The position numbers and the translations under genes are program-made. Shown here piece by piece: positions 35,135 to 43,409 of a stretch of 64,000 bases of DNA; the first letter of the stretch is position 1; each line of letters opens with the position of its first letter. The stretch comes from Plantactinospora soyae. Lineage in GTDB: Bacteria; Actinomycetota; Actinomycetes; Mycobacteriales; Micromonosporaceae. The stretch is from contig NZ_JADBEB010000001.1 of the NCBI RefSeq assembly GCF_014874095.1, positions 1,178,001 through 1,242,000 on the forward strand, written 5' to 3'. The notes under the pieces were generated by a model. It had not been told where the DNA came from. It saw only the letters and a program-made list of their open reading frames with translations, and ran no database searches.

Positions 35135-36301
35135 ATGAGAAAGTTTCGGATCGTTCTCGTCGGCGTACTGGCCGCCGGTTCGCTTTACTCGATCGGACCA
35201 TCGACCGCCACCGCCGCGCCGACGAAGGTGACCGGCGGGATCGCCGCGCAGGTGGCGACCGGAGGCAGCGTCGCGCACGTACCCCCGGCCCCGTCCACGG
35301 ACCTGCCGCTGCGGACGCTGGCCCGCGAGCACGGCCTGGGCATCGGCACCGCGGTCGACATGACCGCCCTGGACGCCGACCCCGAGTACCGCTCCCGGGT
35401 GGCCCGGGAGTTCTCCGCGGTGACCGCGGAGAACGTGATGAAGTGGGAGTCGCTGGAGCCGGCCCGGGGTGAGTACAACTGGGCGCCGGCCGACGAGCTG
35501 GTCGACTTCGCCCGGCGCAACGGGCAGAAGGTGCACGGTCACACCCTGCTCTGGCACAACCAGCTTCCCGCCTGGCTGACCCAGGGCGTCGCCGACGGCT
35601 CGATCAGCCCCGCCGAGCTGCGTACCATCGTCCGGAACCACATCACCACCGTGGTGAAGCACTTCCGGGGCAAGATCCGCGCCTGGGACGTGGTCAACGA
35701 GGCGTTCACCGACGGCGACAGCCCGGTACTGCGTGACACGATCTTCCGGCAGCACCTCGGCCCGAACTACATCGCCGACGCCCTGCGCTGGGCGCACGCC
35801 GCCGACCCGAGCGCCAAGCTCTTCCTGAACGACTACGCGACCGACAACATCAACCCGAAGAGCACCGCGTACTACGAGCTGGCCAAGCAACTGCTCAAGC
35901 AGCGGGTCCCGCTGCACGGCATGGGCTTCCAGGGCCACCTGGACCTCCAGTACCCGCTGCCGATCGACGCGCCGGAGAACCTGCGCCGGTTCGACCGGCT
36001 CGGCCTGCAGACCGCGTTCACCGAGGTCGACGTGCGGTTCTTCCTGCCGGTCGACACGTACAAGACGGCCGGACAGGTGGGCAGCTTCAACACGCTCCTC
36101 CAGGCCTGCCTGCTCACCCCGCGCTGCGTGATGTTCACCGTGTGGGGCTTCAGCGACAAGTACTCCTGGGTTCCCGGCTGGTTCGACGGCCAGGGCTCGG
36201 CCACCCCGATGGACGAGAACTTCCAGCCCAAGCCGGCCTACCGGGGCCTGCAGCAGGTACTCGCCGTCGCCTCGGACCCGAACAGTAGGCGCGGCTTCTA
36301 A
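35135..36301 (+). CDS. Secreted GH10 endo-1,4-beta-xylanase
   Basis: 388 residues. The signal peptide (MRKFRIVLVGVLAAGSLYS, cleavage near ATAA at 25-28) precedes a GH10 (beta/alpha)8 catalytic domain. The acid/base is Glu189 in WDVVNEAF and the nucleophile Glu297 in FTEVDVR. Other family marks are AENVMKWESL, GHTLLWHNQ, FLNDYATDN and TVWGFSDKYSW. There is no carbohydrate-binding module. It hydrolyses xylan outside the cell. The start has GGAGG upstream. The 206-bp gap after the solute-binding protein gene should hold a separate promoter, and the neighbouring sigma factor is a candidate to read it. Confidence 0.95.
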   Translation: MRKFRIVLVGVLAAGSLYSIGPSTATAAPTKVTGGIAAQVATGGSVAHVPPAPSTDLPLRTLAREHGLGIGTAVDMTALDADPEYRSRVAREFSAVTAENVMKWESLEPARGEYNWAPADELVDFARRNGQKVHGHTLLWHNQLPAWLTQGVADGSISPAELRTIVRNHITTVVKHFRGKIRAWDVVNEAFTDGDSPVLRDTIFRQHLGPNYIADALRWAHAADPSAKLFLNDYATDNINPKSTAYYELAKQLLKQRVPLHGMGFQGHLDLQYPLPIDAPENLRRFDRLGLQTAFTEVDVRFFLPVDTYKTAGQVGSFNTLLQACLLTPRCVMFTVWGFSDKYSWVPGWFDGQGSATPMDENFQPKPAYRGLQQVLAVASDPNSRRGF

Positions 36302-36349
36302 GGAACGGTCGGGAACGGGCACGCGGCGATGCCCGGCCCCCGACCACCA

Positions 36350-36390
36350 GCGGCCCGCCGTCGAGCCCCACCTGCTCGATGGCGGGCCGC
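36350..36390. terminator. Bidirectional hairpin terminator
   Basis: GCGGCCCGCCGTCGAG (36350-36365) pairs with CTCGATGGCGGGCCGC (36375-36390), 16 bp with one G-U pair and a 9-nt loop. It lies between the convergent xylanase and small membrane protein genes. Confidence 0.85.
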
Positions 36391-36398
36391 GCCCCCAC

Positions 36399-36647
36399 TC
36401 ACTGTCCGGCGTCCGGTGGCTGGCGCGGCCTCAGCAGGACAGCCGAGACCACCTGGCGGAGCAGGACGATCACCGCGGCACTGGCGAGATCGATCCAGCC
36501 CTGCGCGGCGGCGAGCCGGATCAGGCCGGCGGCGGTCAACAGGTCGAGCAGCACCCGGATCGCTACCCGCCAGGAGCCGGTCGTCAGCAGGACCACCGCC
36601 GCCGAACCCAACGCCAGGGCGGTGACCAGGGTGCCGAGCGGCTTCAT
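36399..36647 (-). CDS. Small membrane protein paired with DUF1622
   Basis: 82 residues with two or three hydrophobic segments (LGTLVTALALGSAAVVLLT; IRVLLDLLTAAGLIRLA; AAVIVLLRQVVSAVLL). The ATG overlaps the stop of the upstream DUF1622 gene by 4 bp, so both are likely made together. The sequence resembles a shortened DUF1622 unit, suggesting that the two could form one membrane complex. The function is unknown. Confidence 0.7.
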   Translation of the reverse strand: MKPLGTLVTALALGSAAVVLLTTGSWRVAIRVLLDLLTAAGLIRLAAAQGWIDLASAAVIVLLRQVVSAVLLRPRQPPDAGQ

Positions 36648-37084
36648 CGATGGTCCGTCGCGCTCTCGGATCGCCGATCGGCCGCCGGATCGCCGGGGCG
36701 CCGGTCAGCGGCCGGATCGCCAGCTCGCCGGTCAGCGGCCGGGCCGCCGAGTTGTCGCTGTTCCGAGCGGATCTCCCGGCCGAGGAAGTAGTTCAGCGCG
36801 GTCCGGATCGTGGCGATCGCGGCCAGCCGGCCGAGTTGCCCGAAGCTCGGCGAGACGGCGGTACGCAGGATGTCCGCGGCGAGCTGGAACTCCAGCCCCA
36901 GCGTGAGGAACCGGCCCAGCGACAGCCGGATCGGGGTGAAGACGGCGGCGGAGCGGTGCCGGATCCCGGTCACCACGAACCGGGCGGCCGTCCAGACCGC
37001 TCCAATGAAGATCACCGCCGCTCCCACCGCCTCGACGATGGTGACCAGCACCTGGACGACGCGCCCCAGCCACTCCTCGGGCAA
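36644..37084 (-). CDS. DUF1622 membrane protein with repetitive C-terminus
   Basis: 146 residues from TTG 37084, a weak start that may be wrong. Two transmembrane helices (about 10-38 and 55-75) contain the DUF1622 pattern VEAVGAAVIFIGAVWTAARF and RLSLGRFLTLGLEFQLAADIL. The C-terminal 35 residues are a 9-residue tandem repeat built on PAADRRPGD, encoded by a 27-bp DNA repeat. DUF1622 proteins have no assigned function. Confidence 0.8.
   Translation of the reverse strand: MPEEWLGRVVQVLVTIVEAVGAAVIFIGAVWTAARFVVTGIRHRSAAVFTPIRLSLGRFLTLGLEFQLAADILRTAVSPSFGQLGRLAAIATIRTALNYFLGREIRSEQRQLGGPAADRRAGDPAADRRPGDPAADRRSESATDHR
36662..36755. repeat. 27-bp in-frame tandem repeat, about three units
   Basis: The run GCCGGTCAGCGGCCGG recurs 27 bp apart, at 36700 and 36727, with a more diverged unit to the left. 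It encodes the PAADRR(A/P)GD repeats at the C-terminus of the DUF1622 protein. The copy number could vary between strains. Confidence 0.8.
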
Positions 37085-37095
37085 CGCGGACCCGC

Positions 37096-37863
37096 CTACC
37101 TCGACCAGCGGGTCTGTGGCCGGGTAAGCCGCTCACCGTCGACGATCAGGTCGGTCCGCTCGTTGAAGAAGCACACCATTCCGGCGATCGGCTGCAACAC
37201 GTGACTGGGGAAGTCGTACGCCCAGGCGACGTCCTGGTGGGTGGTGCCGTCGGTCCGGACCGACCAGTAGTTGCTGGTCCTCCCCTTGTACGGGCACGCC
37301 GTGATGGTGTCCGTGGCGGTCAGCCGGCCGAGATCCACCTCGGTCCGGTTGAGGTAGTAGCGGACCGGTACGCCGGTCTCGAACACCAGCACGGGTGACC
37401 GGGTCTCGGCCAACAGCGTGCCGTCGAGTTCGACCCGTACGTGCCGGGTCGAACGCAACGCCTCCACCCTCGTGTACGGGTCGCGGGGATGGACGAAGAC
37501 CTCCTCGTCCTCCTCGAACCAGGCGTCGAGGGCGTCCCACTCGAAGCGCACCATGTCCGGCAGCCCTTCGATGGACTTCTCGGTGTGCACCCGGACCACG
37601 CCCGGGTGGTAGGTGTCACCGACCCGGAGACCGTACTGGCGGGCCGTTCCCCGGCTGTACTGCTCGACGTCCTGCTCGTCGACCAGCATCTCCTGGTTCA
37701 CGTCCACGAACGGGATGTAGTAGTGCGGGTAGTGCGGCCACTCCCAGACGTACCGGGCGTTCCTGGTGTCCAGCACCATCTCGCCGTTGAGGACGGCGCG
37801 GATCCGTCGGGCCGCCGGCTCGACGTGGTCGATCGGAACGATCGTGCGTGGATAGTCGTTCAC
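37096..37863 (-). CDS. DUF427 family protein with two DUF427 units
   Basis: 255 residues from GTG 37863, with AGGAGAG upstream. Two related units are visible: the first around VLNGEMVLDTRNARYVWEWPHYPHYYIP, and the second around VELDGTLLAETRSPVLVFETGVPVRYYL followed by the hallmark CPYKGRTSNYWSV and VAWAYDFPSHV. DUF427 proteins are small cytoplasmic beta-tent proteins of unknown function. The gene lies 76 bp downstream of the GH15 gene in the same direction and may be read through from it. Confidence 0.85.
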   Translation of the reverse strand: MNDYPRTIVPIDHVEPAARRIRAVLNGEMVLDTRNARYVWEWPHYPHYYIPFVDVNQEMLVDEQDVEQYSRGTARQYGLRVGDTYHPGVVRVHTEKSIEGLPDMVRFEWDALDAWFEEDEEVFVHPRDPYTRVEALRSTRHVRVELDGTLLAETRSPVLVFETGVPVRYYLNRTEVDLGRLTATDTITACPYKGRTSNYWSVRTDGTTHQDVAWAYDFPSHVLQPIAGMVCFFNERTDLIVDGERLTRPQTRWSR

Positions 37864-37939
37864 GGAACTCTCCTGTCGCCACCGGATCGGCACGTACTGG
37901 TCGGGGTTCGGTCGGTCGGGCCCGGTCGCTCCACGGCGG

Positions 37940-39724
37940 TCACACCGCGGCGGGCTCGGTCGTGGTGAGCTCCCAGGCCGCGATGATCAGTCCGATGTGC
38001 GAGAACGCCTGTGGGAAGTTGCCGAGCTGCTCGCCGGTGCCCGGATCGACCTGCTCGGCGAAGAGCCCCAGGTCGTTCGCGGTGCCGGCGATCCGGTCGA
38101 ACATCGCGGCGGCCCGGTCCCGCTCGCCGGCCAGGGCGAGGCAGTGCACCAGCATGAACGAGCAGAGGGTGAAGGCCGCCGGATCGGTGTCCCAGCGCCG
38201 GAGCAGGCCGTCGTCGGACAACTCCTCCTCGACCCGCCGGATGGTGGCCCGCATCCGGTCGTCGGTCGCCGGCAGGAAGTCGACGATCGGCATGATCAGG
38301 ACGCTGGCGTCGAGCTTGTCCGAGCCGAACGCGCCGGTGTACGCACCCCGGTCGGCGTTCCAGCCCTCCCGCAGGATCGTCTCCCGGGCCTCGTCCCGGG
38401 CCGCCGCCCAGCGGGCCAGGTCGGCGGCGTCCCCGATCCGGTCGCCGAACCGTACCGCCCGGTCCAGGGCCGCCCAGCAGAACACCTTGGACGACAGGTA
38501 GTGCCGCTGCGCGTCACGCGCCTCCCACATCCCGGCGTCCGGCTCCCGCCAGCTCGTCGCCGCCTGGTCGGCGAGGGAACTGAGCAGGTCGCGTACCTCC
38601 GGCGGCAGCGGGTCGAGGTAATCGCGCAGCCGCCAGGCCGCGTCCATCACCTCACCGAGTACGTCGAGCTGCCGTTGCCGCCACGCCTCGTTGCCGACCA
38701 CGACCGGCGAGCTGCCGGCGTACCCGCGCAGCGTCTCGATCCGCCGCTCGGTCAGGTCCCGCTCCCCTTCGACCCCGAACATGATGGGTACCGGCTGCCC
38801 GTCGACCTGGCCGACCGCCGAGGCCACCCAGCGGAACAGCCGGGTCGCCTCGTCCGGGCAGGCCGCGACCCAGAGCGCCCGCAGGGTCATGCTGAAGTCC
38901 CGCAGCCAGGCGAACCGGTAGTCGTAGTTGCGGTCCCCGCCGATCCGCTCCGGTAACGAGGTGGTCGCCGCCGCGATGACGGCGCCGCTCGGCTGGTAGG
39001 TGAGCCCCTGCAACACCAGGGCGTTGTGCCGGACCAGGTCCGGATAACGCCCCTGGTAGTCGTGCAGGCCCGTCCAGGACCGCCAGCCCTCGACCGTGTC
39101 GCCGAGTGGGTCCCGGGCGTCGAGCCCAGCCGGTGGTACGTCGTGGTACGTCGGCCGGTACGCGAGGACGAACGTCCGCCGCTGCCCCGCGTCGATCGCG
39201 AACCGGGCCGACGCGTCCGGGCCGGAGCAGGTCAGCGGCACCGGGCTGGTCATCGTCAGGGTGGTCGGTCCGGCCGTCGCGACGAGCGTGCCGTTGCGTG
39301 GGAGGAGGTAGGCGGTGCGGCGGCCGTACTCGAACCGGGGGCGGTACGTCAACGTCAGCGGAACCGTTCCCGATCTGCCCTCCACCACCCGGACCAGCAC
39401 TCCCGGGGACCGCCGGGCGATCTGGTGTCCCCGGGAACCGGGTTCCAGCACGAGTCCGTCGGTCACCGACACCTCGCCGTGCGCGGTGCTGAAGACCGTA
39501 CGCAGCACGAGCGTGTCGGGCAGGTACTCGCGTCGTACCTCGAACCGGTCGTCGCTCGGGCGGATGGACCAGTGGCCGCCGTCGGAGTCCAGCAGCCGGC
39601 AGAACACCGAGGGCGCGTCGAAGCGCTCCGGGCACCACCAGTTGACCGAGCCCTCCCGGTCGACCAACGCCGCGCTGCGCCCGTCGGCCAGCAGCCCGTG
39701 ATCGGCGATGGCGGCCTTACCCAC
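37940..39724 (-). CDS. Glycoside hydrolase family 15 protein (trehalase/glucoamylase-like)
   Basis: 594 residues, the usual size of bacterial GH15 trehalase-like enzymes. It starts IADHGLLADGRSAALVDREGSVNWWCPERFD, a typical N-terminal beta-sandwich opening. The (alpha/alpha)6 domain has SLPERIGGDRNYDYRFAWLRD, MFGVEGERDLTERRIETLRGY and MWEARDAQRHYLSSKVFCWAALDRAV. No signal peptide is seen, so it acts in the cytoplasm. Mycobacterial relatives hydrolyse trehalose. The start is GTG 39724. Confidence 0.9.
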   Translation of the reverse strand: MGKAAIADHGLLADGRSAALVDREGSVNWWCPERFDAPSVFCRLLDSDGGHWSIRPSDDRFEVRREYLPDTLVLRTVFSTAHGEVSVTDGLVLEPGSRGHQIARRSPGVLVRVVEGRSGTVPLTLTYRPRFEYGRRTAYLLPRNGTLVATAGPTTLTMTSPVPLTCSGPDASARFAIDAGQRRTFVLAYRPTYHDVPPAGLDARDPLGDTVEGWRSWTGLHDYQGRYPDLVRHNALVLQGLTYQPSGAVIAAATTSLPERIGGDRNYDYRFAWLRDFSMTLRALWVAACPDEATRLFRWVASAVGQVDGQPVPIMFGVEGERDLTERRIETLRGYAGSSPVVVGNEAWRQRQLDVLGEVMDAAWRLRDYLDPLPPEVRDLLSSLADQAATSWREPDAGMWEARDAQRHYLSSKVFCWAALDRAVRFGDRIGDAADLARWAAARDEARETILREGWNADRGAYTGAFGSDKLDASVLIMPIVDFLPATDDRMRATIRRVEEELSDDGLLRRWDTDPAAFTLCSFMLVHCLALAGERDRAAAMFDRIAGTANDLGLFAEQVDPGTGEQLGNFPQAFSHIGLIIAAWELTTTEPAAV

Positions 39725-39860
39725 GGGACGGGCTACCCCCGGTCGGCAACTTCAACCCCGTCCGGGGCGGAACGGTGATCGAGGTGGCGGGAGCGGGGTC
39801 CGGGCGCGGGCGGACCGCTGCGGGGCCGGGGCCGCACGGTTCGGACGAGGACGGCGCAAC

Positions 39861-39893
39861 TTGACAGGCTGAACTTAGGCCAGGCTAACCTAA
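39861..39893 (+). promoter_or_regulatory. Iron box (DmdR/IdeR-type) overlapping a promoter
   Basis: TTAGGCCAGGCTAACCTAA at 39875-39893 matches the DtxR/IdeR consensus TTAGGTTAGGCTAACCTAA in 17 of 19 positions. TTGACA at 39861-39866 is a good -35, and the box covers the expected -10 region. Repression by an iron-loaded DmdR/IdeR protein is therefore expected for the siderophore-binding protein gene starting 78 bp downstream. Confidence 0.9.
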
Positions 39894-39971
39894 TGCCGCC
39901 GGGTAGGTTCGTCACCCGGCGTCGATCGGTCAGCCAACGCTCCCCCGAGCGCCAGTCGAGGAGTCCCCGCC

Positions 39972-40988
39972 ATGCCCCAGCACCGTCACCTCACCCGCCG
40001 GAACCTGCTCGGCGCGGCCGGCGTACTCGGCCTCGGCGCCCTGCTGAGCGCCTGCGGGCAGGACGACCCCGGAGCCGGCCCGGCCGACGACGGCGCCTGG
40101 AGCTTCACCGACGACCGGGGGCAGACGGCGTCCACGGCCAGCCGGCCGTCCCGGGTCGTCGCGTTCGTCGGCACCGCCGCCGCGCTGCACGACTTCGGCG
40201 TCACCGACCGGCTCGTCGGCGTCTTCGGCCCGACCAGGCTGGCCGACGGCCGCCCCGACGTCCAGGCCGGCAACCTGGACGTCGCCAGGGTCGAGGTGAT
40301 CGGCAACACCTGGGGCGAGTTCAACATCGAGAAGTACGTCTCGCTGCGGCCCGAACTGCTGGTAACCCACGAGTACGAGAAGAACTCCCTCTGGTACGTG
40401 CCGGACGAGAGCAAGGACAAGATCACCCCACTGGCACCCACCGTCGCCCTGGTCGCCTCCCGGGCTCCGCTGGACAAGGTGATCGACCGGCACGCCCAGC
40501 TCGCCGCCGCGCTCGGCGCCGACCTGAACGCCGCGTCGGTGACCGAGGCGAAGACCCGGTTCGAGAAGGCCGCCGAGGGAATCCGGCAGGCCGCCGCAGC
40601 CAACCCGGGCCTGAAGGTGCTCGCCTGCTCGGCCGCCCCCGACCTCTTCTACGCCTCGAACCCCGGCGTCAACGCGGACATCCTCTACTACAAGCAGCTC
40701 GGCCTCGACGTCATCGTGCCGGACAAGGTGGACGGCCTCGGCTACTTCGAGAGCCTGAGCTGGGAGAACGCCGGCAAGTACCCGGCCGACGTCCTGCTGC
40801 TGGACAACCGCAGCTCCACGCTGCAACCGAAGGACCTGACCGGCAAGCCGACCTGGGGTCAGTTGCCCGCGGTCAAGGCGAACCAGATCGTCGGCTGGAA
40901 CAGCGAGCCGCTCTTCTCCTACGCGGCCAGCGCCGCCGCCCTGGAGACGCTGGCCACCGCCATCCGGTCCGCGAAAAAGGTCGCCTGA
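39972..40988 (+). CDS. Iron-siderophore ABC transporter substrate-binding lipoprotein
   Basis: 338 residues. A twin-arginine-like TRRNLLG and a lipobox LLSAC with Cys28 give a lipoprotein anchored outside the membrane. The family 8 (FepB/FhuD-like) binding domain shows VVAFVGTAAALHDFGVTDRLVGVFG, an ELLVTHEYEK strand, and the long central helix typical of class III binding proteins. It should capture ferric siderophores. No permease or ATPase gene follows, so it works with a transporter encoded elsewhere. The iron box upstream indicates iron-dependent repression. Confidence 0.93.
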   Translation: MPQHRHLTRRNLLGAAGVLGLGALLSACGQDDPGAGPADDGAWSFTDDRGQTASTASRPSRVVAFVGTAAALHDFGVTDRLVGVFGPTRLADGRPDVQAGNLDVARVEVIGNTWGEFNIEKYVSLRPELLVTHEYEKNSLWYVPDESKDKITPLAPTVALVASRAPLDKVIDRHAQLAAALGADLNAASVTEAKTRFEKAAEGIRQAAAANPGLKVLACSAAPDLFYASNPGVNADILYYKQLGLDVIVPDKVDGLGYFESLSWENAGKYPADVLLLDNRSSTLQPKDLTGKPTWGQLPAVKANQIVGWNSEPLFSYAASAAALETLATAIRSAKKVA

Positions 40989-41021
40989 CCGCCCCCTCGC
41001 CCTTGCCGGGCGGCGTCGCCA

Positions 41022-42212
41022 CTATCCGCCGAACGCGGCCAGGCCGGTCAACCGTTGCCCGATCACCAACTGGTGGATCTCGGAGGTGCCCTCGTAGGTC
41101 AGCACACTCTCCAGGTTGTTGGCGTGCCGCAGCACCGGGTACTCGCCGCTGATGCCGTTGGCGCCCAGGATCGTCCGGCACTGCCGGGCGATGTCGATCG
41201 CCTCCCGGACGTTGTTCAGCTTGCCCACGCTGACCTGCTCCGGGCGCAGCGTGCCGGCGTCGGCCAGCCGGCCCAGGTGCAGGGCCAGCAGGTAGCCCTT
41301 CTGCAGCTCGACCGCCATGTCGGCCAGCTTCGCCTGGGTGAGCTGGAAACCGGCGATCGGCCGGCCGAACTGCTCCCGGCTGGTGGCGTAGTCGATAGCG
41401 GTGTGCAGGCAGTCCCGGGCCGCACCCAGCGCACCCCAGACGATGCCGTACCGCGCCTCGGTCAGGCAGGAGAGCGGAGCCTTCAGCCCGGTCGCCGTCG
41501 GCAGCAGCGCGTCCGCCGGCAACCGGACGTCGTCGAGCACGATCTCCCCGGTGGAGGAGGCGCGCAACGACATCTTGTGCCGGATCTCCCGCGCCGTCAC
41601 CCCGGGCGTCGCCATGGGTACGACGAAGCCGCGTACGCCCTCGTCGGTGCGGGCCCAGATCACCGCGACATCGGCGACGGGAGCATTGGTGATCCACATC
41701 TTGCCGCCGCTGAGCACCCAGTCGGTGCCGTCCCGCCGGGCCCGGGTGGCCATCGAGGCGGGGTCGGAGCCGTGGTCGGGCTCGGTCAGTCCGAAGCAGC
41801 CGATCAGTTCACCGGCCGCCATCCGGGGCAGCCACTGCTGCTTCTGCTCCTCGGAGCCGTACCGCCAGATGGCGTACATCGCCAGCGAGCCCTGCACCGA
41901 GACCAGTGACCGTACGCCCGAGTCGCCCGCCTCCAGCTCCAGGCAGGCCAGCCCGTACGCGACCGCCGAGGCGCCGGCGCAGCCGTACCCGGTCAGGTGC
42001 ATGCCGAGCAGGCCGACCCGGCCGAACTCCACGGCCAGTTCCCGGACCGGGGCCTGACCGATCTCGTACCAGCGGGCGACGTGCGGCCGTACCCGGGTCG
42101 TCACCAGCTCGGCCACGACGGCGCGGATCTGCCGGTCCTCCTCGGGAAGCAAGCCGTCGAGGTCGAGCAGCTCCAACGGCGAGATCCGGGCCCGATCCGT
42201 TTGTCCACTCAT
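41022..42212 (-). CDS. Acyl-CoA dehydrogenase, glutaryl-CoA-dehydrogenase-like
   Basis: 396 residues from ATG 42212; in-frame starts at 42233 and 42242 are possible. ACAD motifs are GCFGLTEPDHGSDPASM, WVLSGGKMWITNAPVADV, REQFGRPIAGFQLTQAKLADM and the catalytic glutamate in TYEGTSEIHQLVIG. The C-terminal RHANNLESVLTYEGTSEIH is close to glutaryl-CoA dehydrogenases, which decarboxylate glutaryl-CoA to crotonyl-CoA, but substrate assignment is tentative. The FAD-dependent enzyme would feed electrons to ETF. It stands alone, converging on the siderophore-binding protein gene with 33 bp between. Confidence 0.88.
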   Translation of the reverse strand: MSGQTDRARISPLELLDLDGLLPEEDRQIRAVVAELVTTRVRPHVARWYEIGQAPVRELAVEFGRVGLLGMHLTGYGCAGASAVAYGLACLELEAGDSGVRSLVSVQGSLAMYAIWRYGSEEQKQQWLPRMAAGELIGCFGLTEPDHGSDPASMATRARRDGTDWVLSGGKMWITNAPVADVAVIWARTDEGVRGFVVPMATPGVTAREIRHKMSLRASSTGEIVLDDVRLPADALLPTATGLKAPLSCLTEARYGIVWGALGAARDCLHTAIDYATSREQFGRPIAGFQLTQAKLADMAVELQKGYLLALHLGRLADAGTLRPEQVSVGKLNNVREAIDIARQCRTILGANGISGEYPVLRHANNLESVLTYEGTSEIHQLVIGQRLTGLAAFGG

Positions 42213-42273
42213 GCCGGCACTCCGCTCGCTCATGACCGCCACCCTAGCGGCTGATCATCGCGCACCCGCCGGC

Positions 42274-42573
42274 TCAGGACGGCGGCAGCACCAGCACCCG
42301 GGCGTGGATCTGGTTCCGCTGTTGCAGGGCGGCCCGGAGCGCGCGGTGCAGCCCGTCCTCCAGGTAGAGGCCACCGCTCCACTGCACCACGTGCGGAAAG
42401 AGGTCGCCGTAGAAGGTGGAGTCCTCGGCGAGCAGCTTGTCCAACGCCAGTTCCCGCTTGGTGGTGATGAGCTGGTCGAGCCGCAGCGGACGTGGCGGGA
42501 TCTCAGCCCACTGCTTCAACGTGAGCCCGTGGTCCGGGTAGGGACGCCCGTCCCGAACCGCTTTGAAGATCAC
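42274..42573 (-). CDS. Conserved actinobacterial small protein, ParB/sulfiredoxin-like motif
   Basis: 99 residues from GTG 42573, chosen because GGGGAGGGA lies 10 nt upstream and homologues as I remember them begin with VIFK. The sequence VIFKAVRDGRPYPDHGLTLKQWAEIPPR leads to DQLITTKRELALDKLLAEDSTFYGDLFPHVVQW, then YLEDGLHRALRAALQQRN. The last part, with an acidic residue, Gly-Leu-His-Arg and an alpha helix, resembles the ParB/Srx fold motif (DGxHR). It is a standalone gene of a family that I believe to be widespread in actinobacteria with no assigned role. Confidence 0.7.
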   Translation of the reverse strand: MIFKAVRDGRPYPDHGLTLKQWAEIPPRPLRLDQLITTKRELALDKLLAEDSTFYGDLFPHVVQWSGGLYLEDGLHRALRAALQQRNQIHARVLVLPPS

Positions 42574-42742
42574 GACGGCACGCTCCCTCCCCATGGCCGT
42601 GCTGGCCTGACCCCTTGCTTCACTACCCCCTGCGGCATGCCACCCCGCAACCGCACCGTACCAATGACGCCCGTCAGCCTAGCGACCTCCGACGACCTCT
42701 TGGTTTGTCCGCGGATGTCAGTTTCGTTACTACCTTCGGAGG

Positions 42743-42768
42743 CAACCTGACCGGACCCGGTCAGGTTG
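42743..42768. terminator. Perfect 12-bp hairpin behind the nitroreductase gene
   Basis: CAACCTGACCGG pairs exactly with CCGGTCAGGTTG around a 2-nt loop (AC). It abuts the nitroreductase stop codon at 42769. A terminator is likely. The tight, perfectly symmetric form would also suit a protein-binding site upstream of the small ParB-like gene. Confidence 0.65.
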
Positions 42769-43392
42769 TCAGCCCCACCGACCCCGGTGTACGACCTCGT
42801 CGACCGGGCGACGACCGCGACGCAGTGACGGTGACCGATGGTCGGGTGCCGGATAACCGATGGTGAGCGCCCCGATCGGCATGAACTCGCCGGGCACTCC
42901 GAACTCGTCGCGGAACGACTCCGTCCGCTCCGGCGGAATTCCGAAGAAGCAGGCGCCAAGCCCCTCGTCCACCGCGGTCAGCAACATCAGCAGGGCGGCG
43001 AACCCGCTGTCGACGTACCAGTACGGCACCGGCCAACGGTTCTCGTCGCGATCCGTCCAGCCCTTGTCCGGCTCGGCGTACCGGTCCAGGTACGCCGAGC
43101 GGTTCGCGTGCGGAATCACGATCAGCGGCGCCCGCCGCATCCCGGTGAGCCAACGGCTCGCGGTGACCGCCGCCGGGTCGCCTCGGCCGGCGCTCGGGCT
43201 GGTCGCCGCCCAGAACCGCTCCCGGTCCGCCGCCTCCTCCAGCACCAGGAAGGCCCAGCCCTGCGAGAAACCGGCGGACGGCGCCCGGACCGCGTGGTCC
43301 AGCAGCCGGTCCACCAGTTCCGCCGGTACCGGCCGGTCCGGGTCGTAGTTGCGCACCATCCGCCGCCGCCGGACGACCGTCGAGAACTCCAT
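42769..43392 (-). CDS. Nitroreductase family FMN oxidoreductase
   Basis: 207 residues. The family opening FSTVVRRRRMVRNYDPDRPVP, then DHAVRAPSAGFSQGWAFLVL and the C-terminal GLGACFFGIPPE with an IGALTIGYPAPD strand fit the nitroreductase fold, which binds FMN as a dimer. Possible reactions include reduction of nitro compounds, quinones or F420-like substrates. The gene is 17 bp downstream of the aldose-epimerase gene, so the two are probably co-transcribed. Confidence 0.88.
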   Translation of the reverse strand: MEFSTVVRRRRMVRNYDPDRPVPAELVDRLLDHAVRAPSAGFSQGWAFLVLEEAADRERFWAATSPSAGRGDPAAVTASRWLTGMRRAPLIVIPHANRSAYLDRYAEPDKGWTDRDENRWPVPYWYVDSGFAALLMLLTAVDEGLGACFFGIPPERTESFRDEFGVPGEFMPIGALTIGYPAPDHRSPSLRRGRRPVDEVVHRGRWG

Positions 43393-43409
43393 CGTCTGCC
43401 TTCCGGACC

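Noticed and set aside
42743-42768. Operator for the nitroreductase gene
   Set aside because: The dyad lies behind the stop codon of that gene, not before its start. A terminator is the simpler reading.
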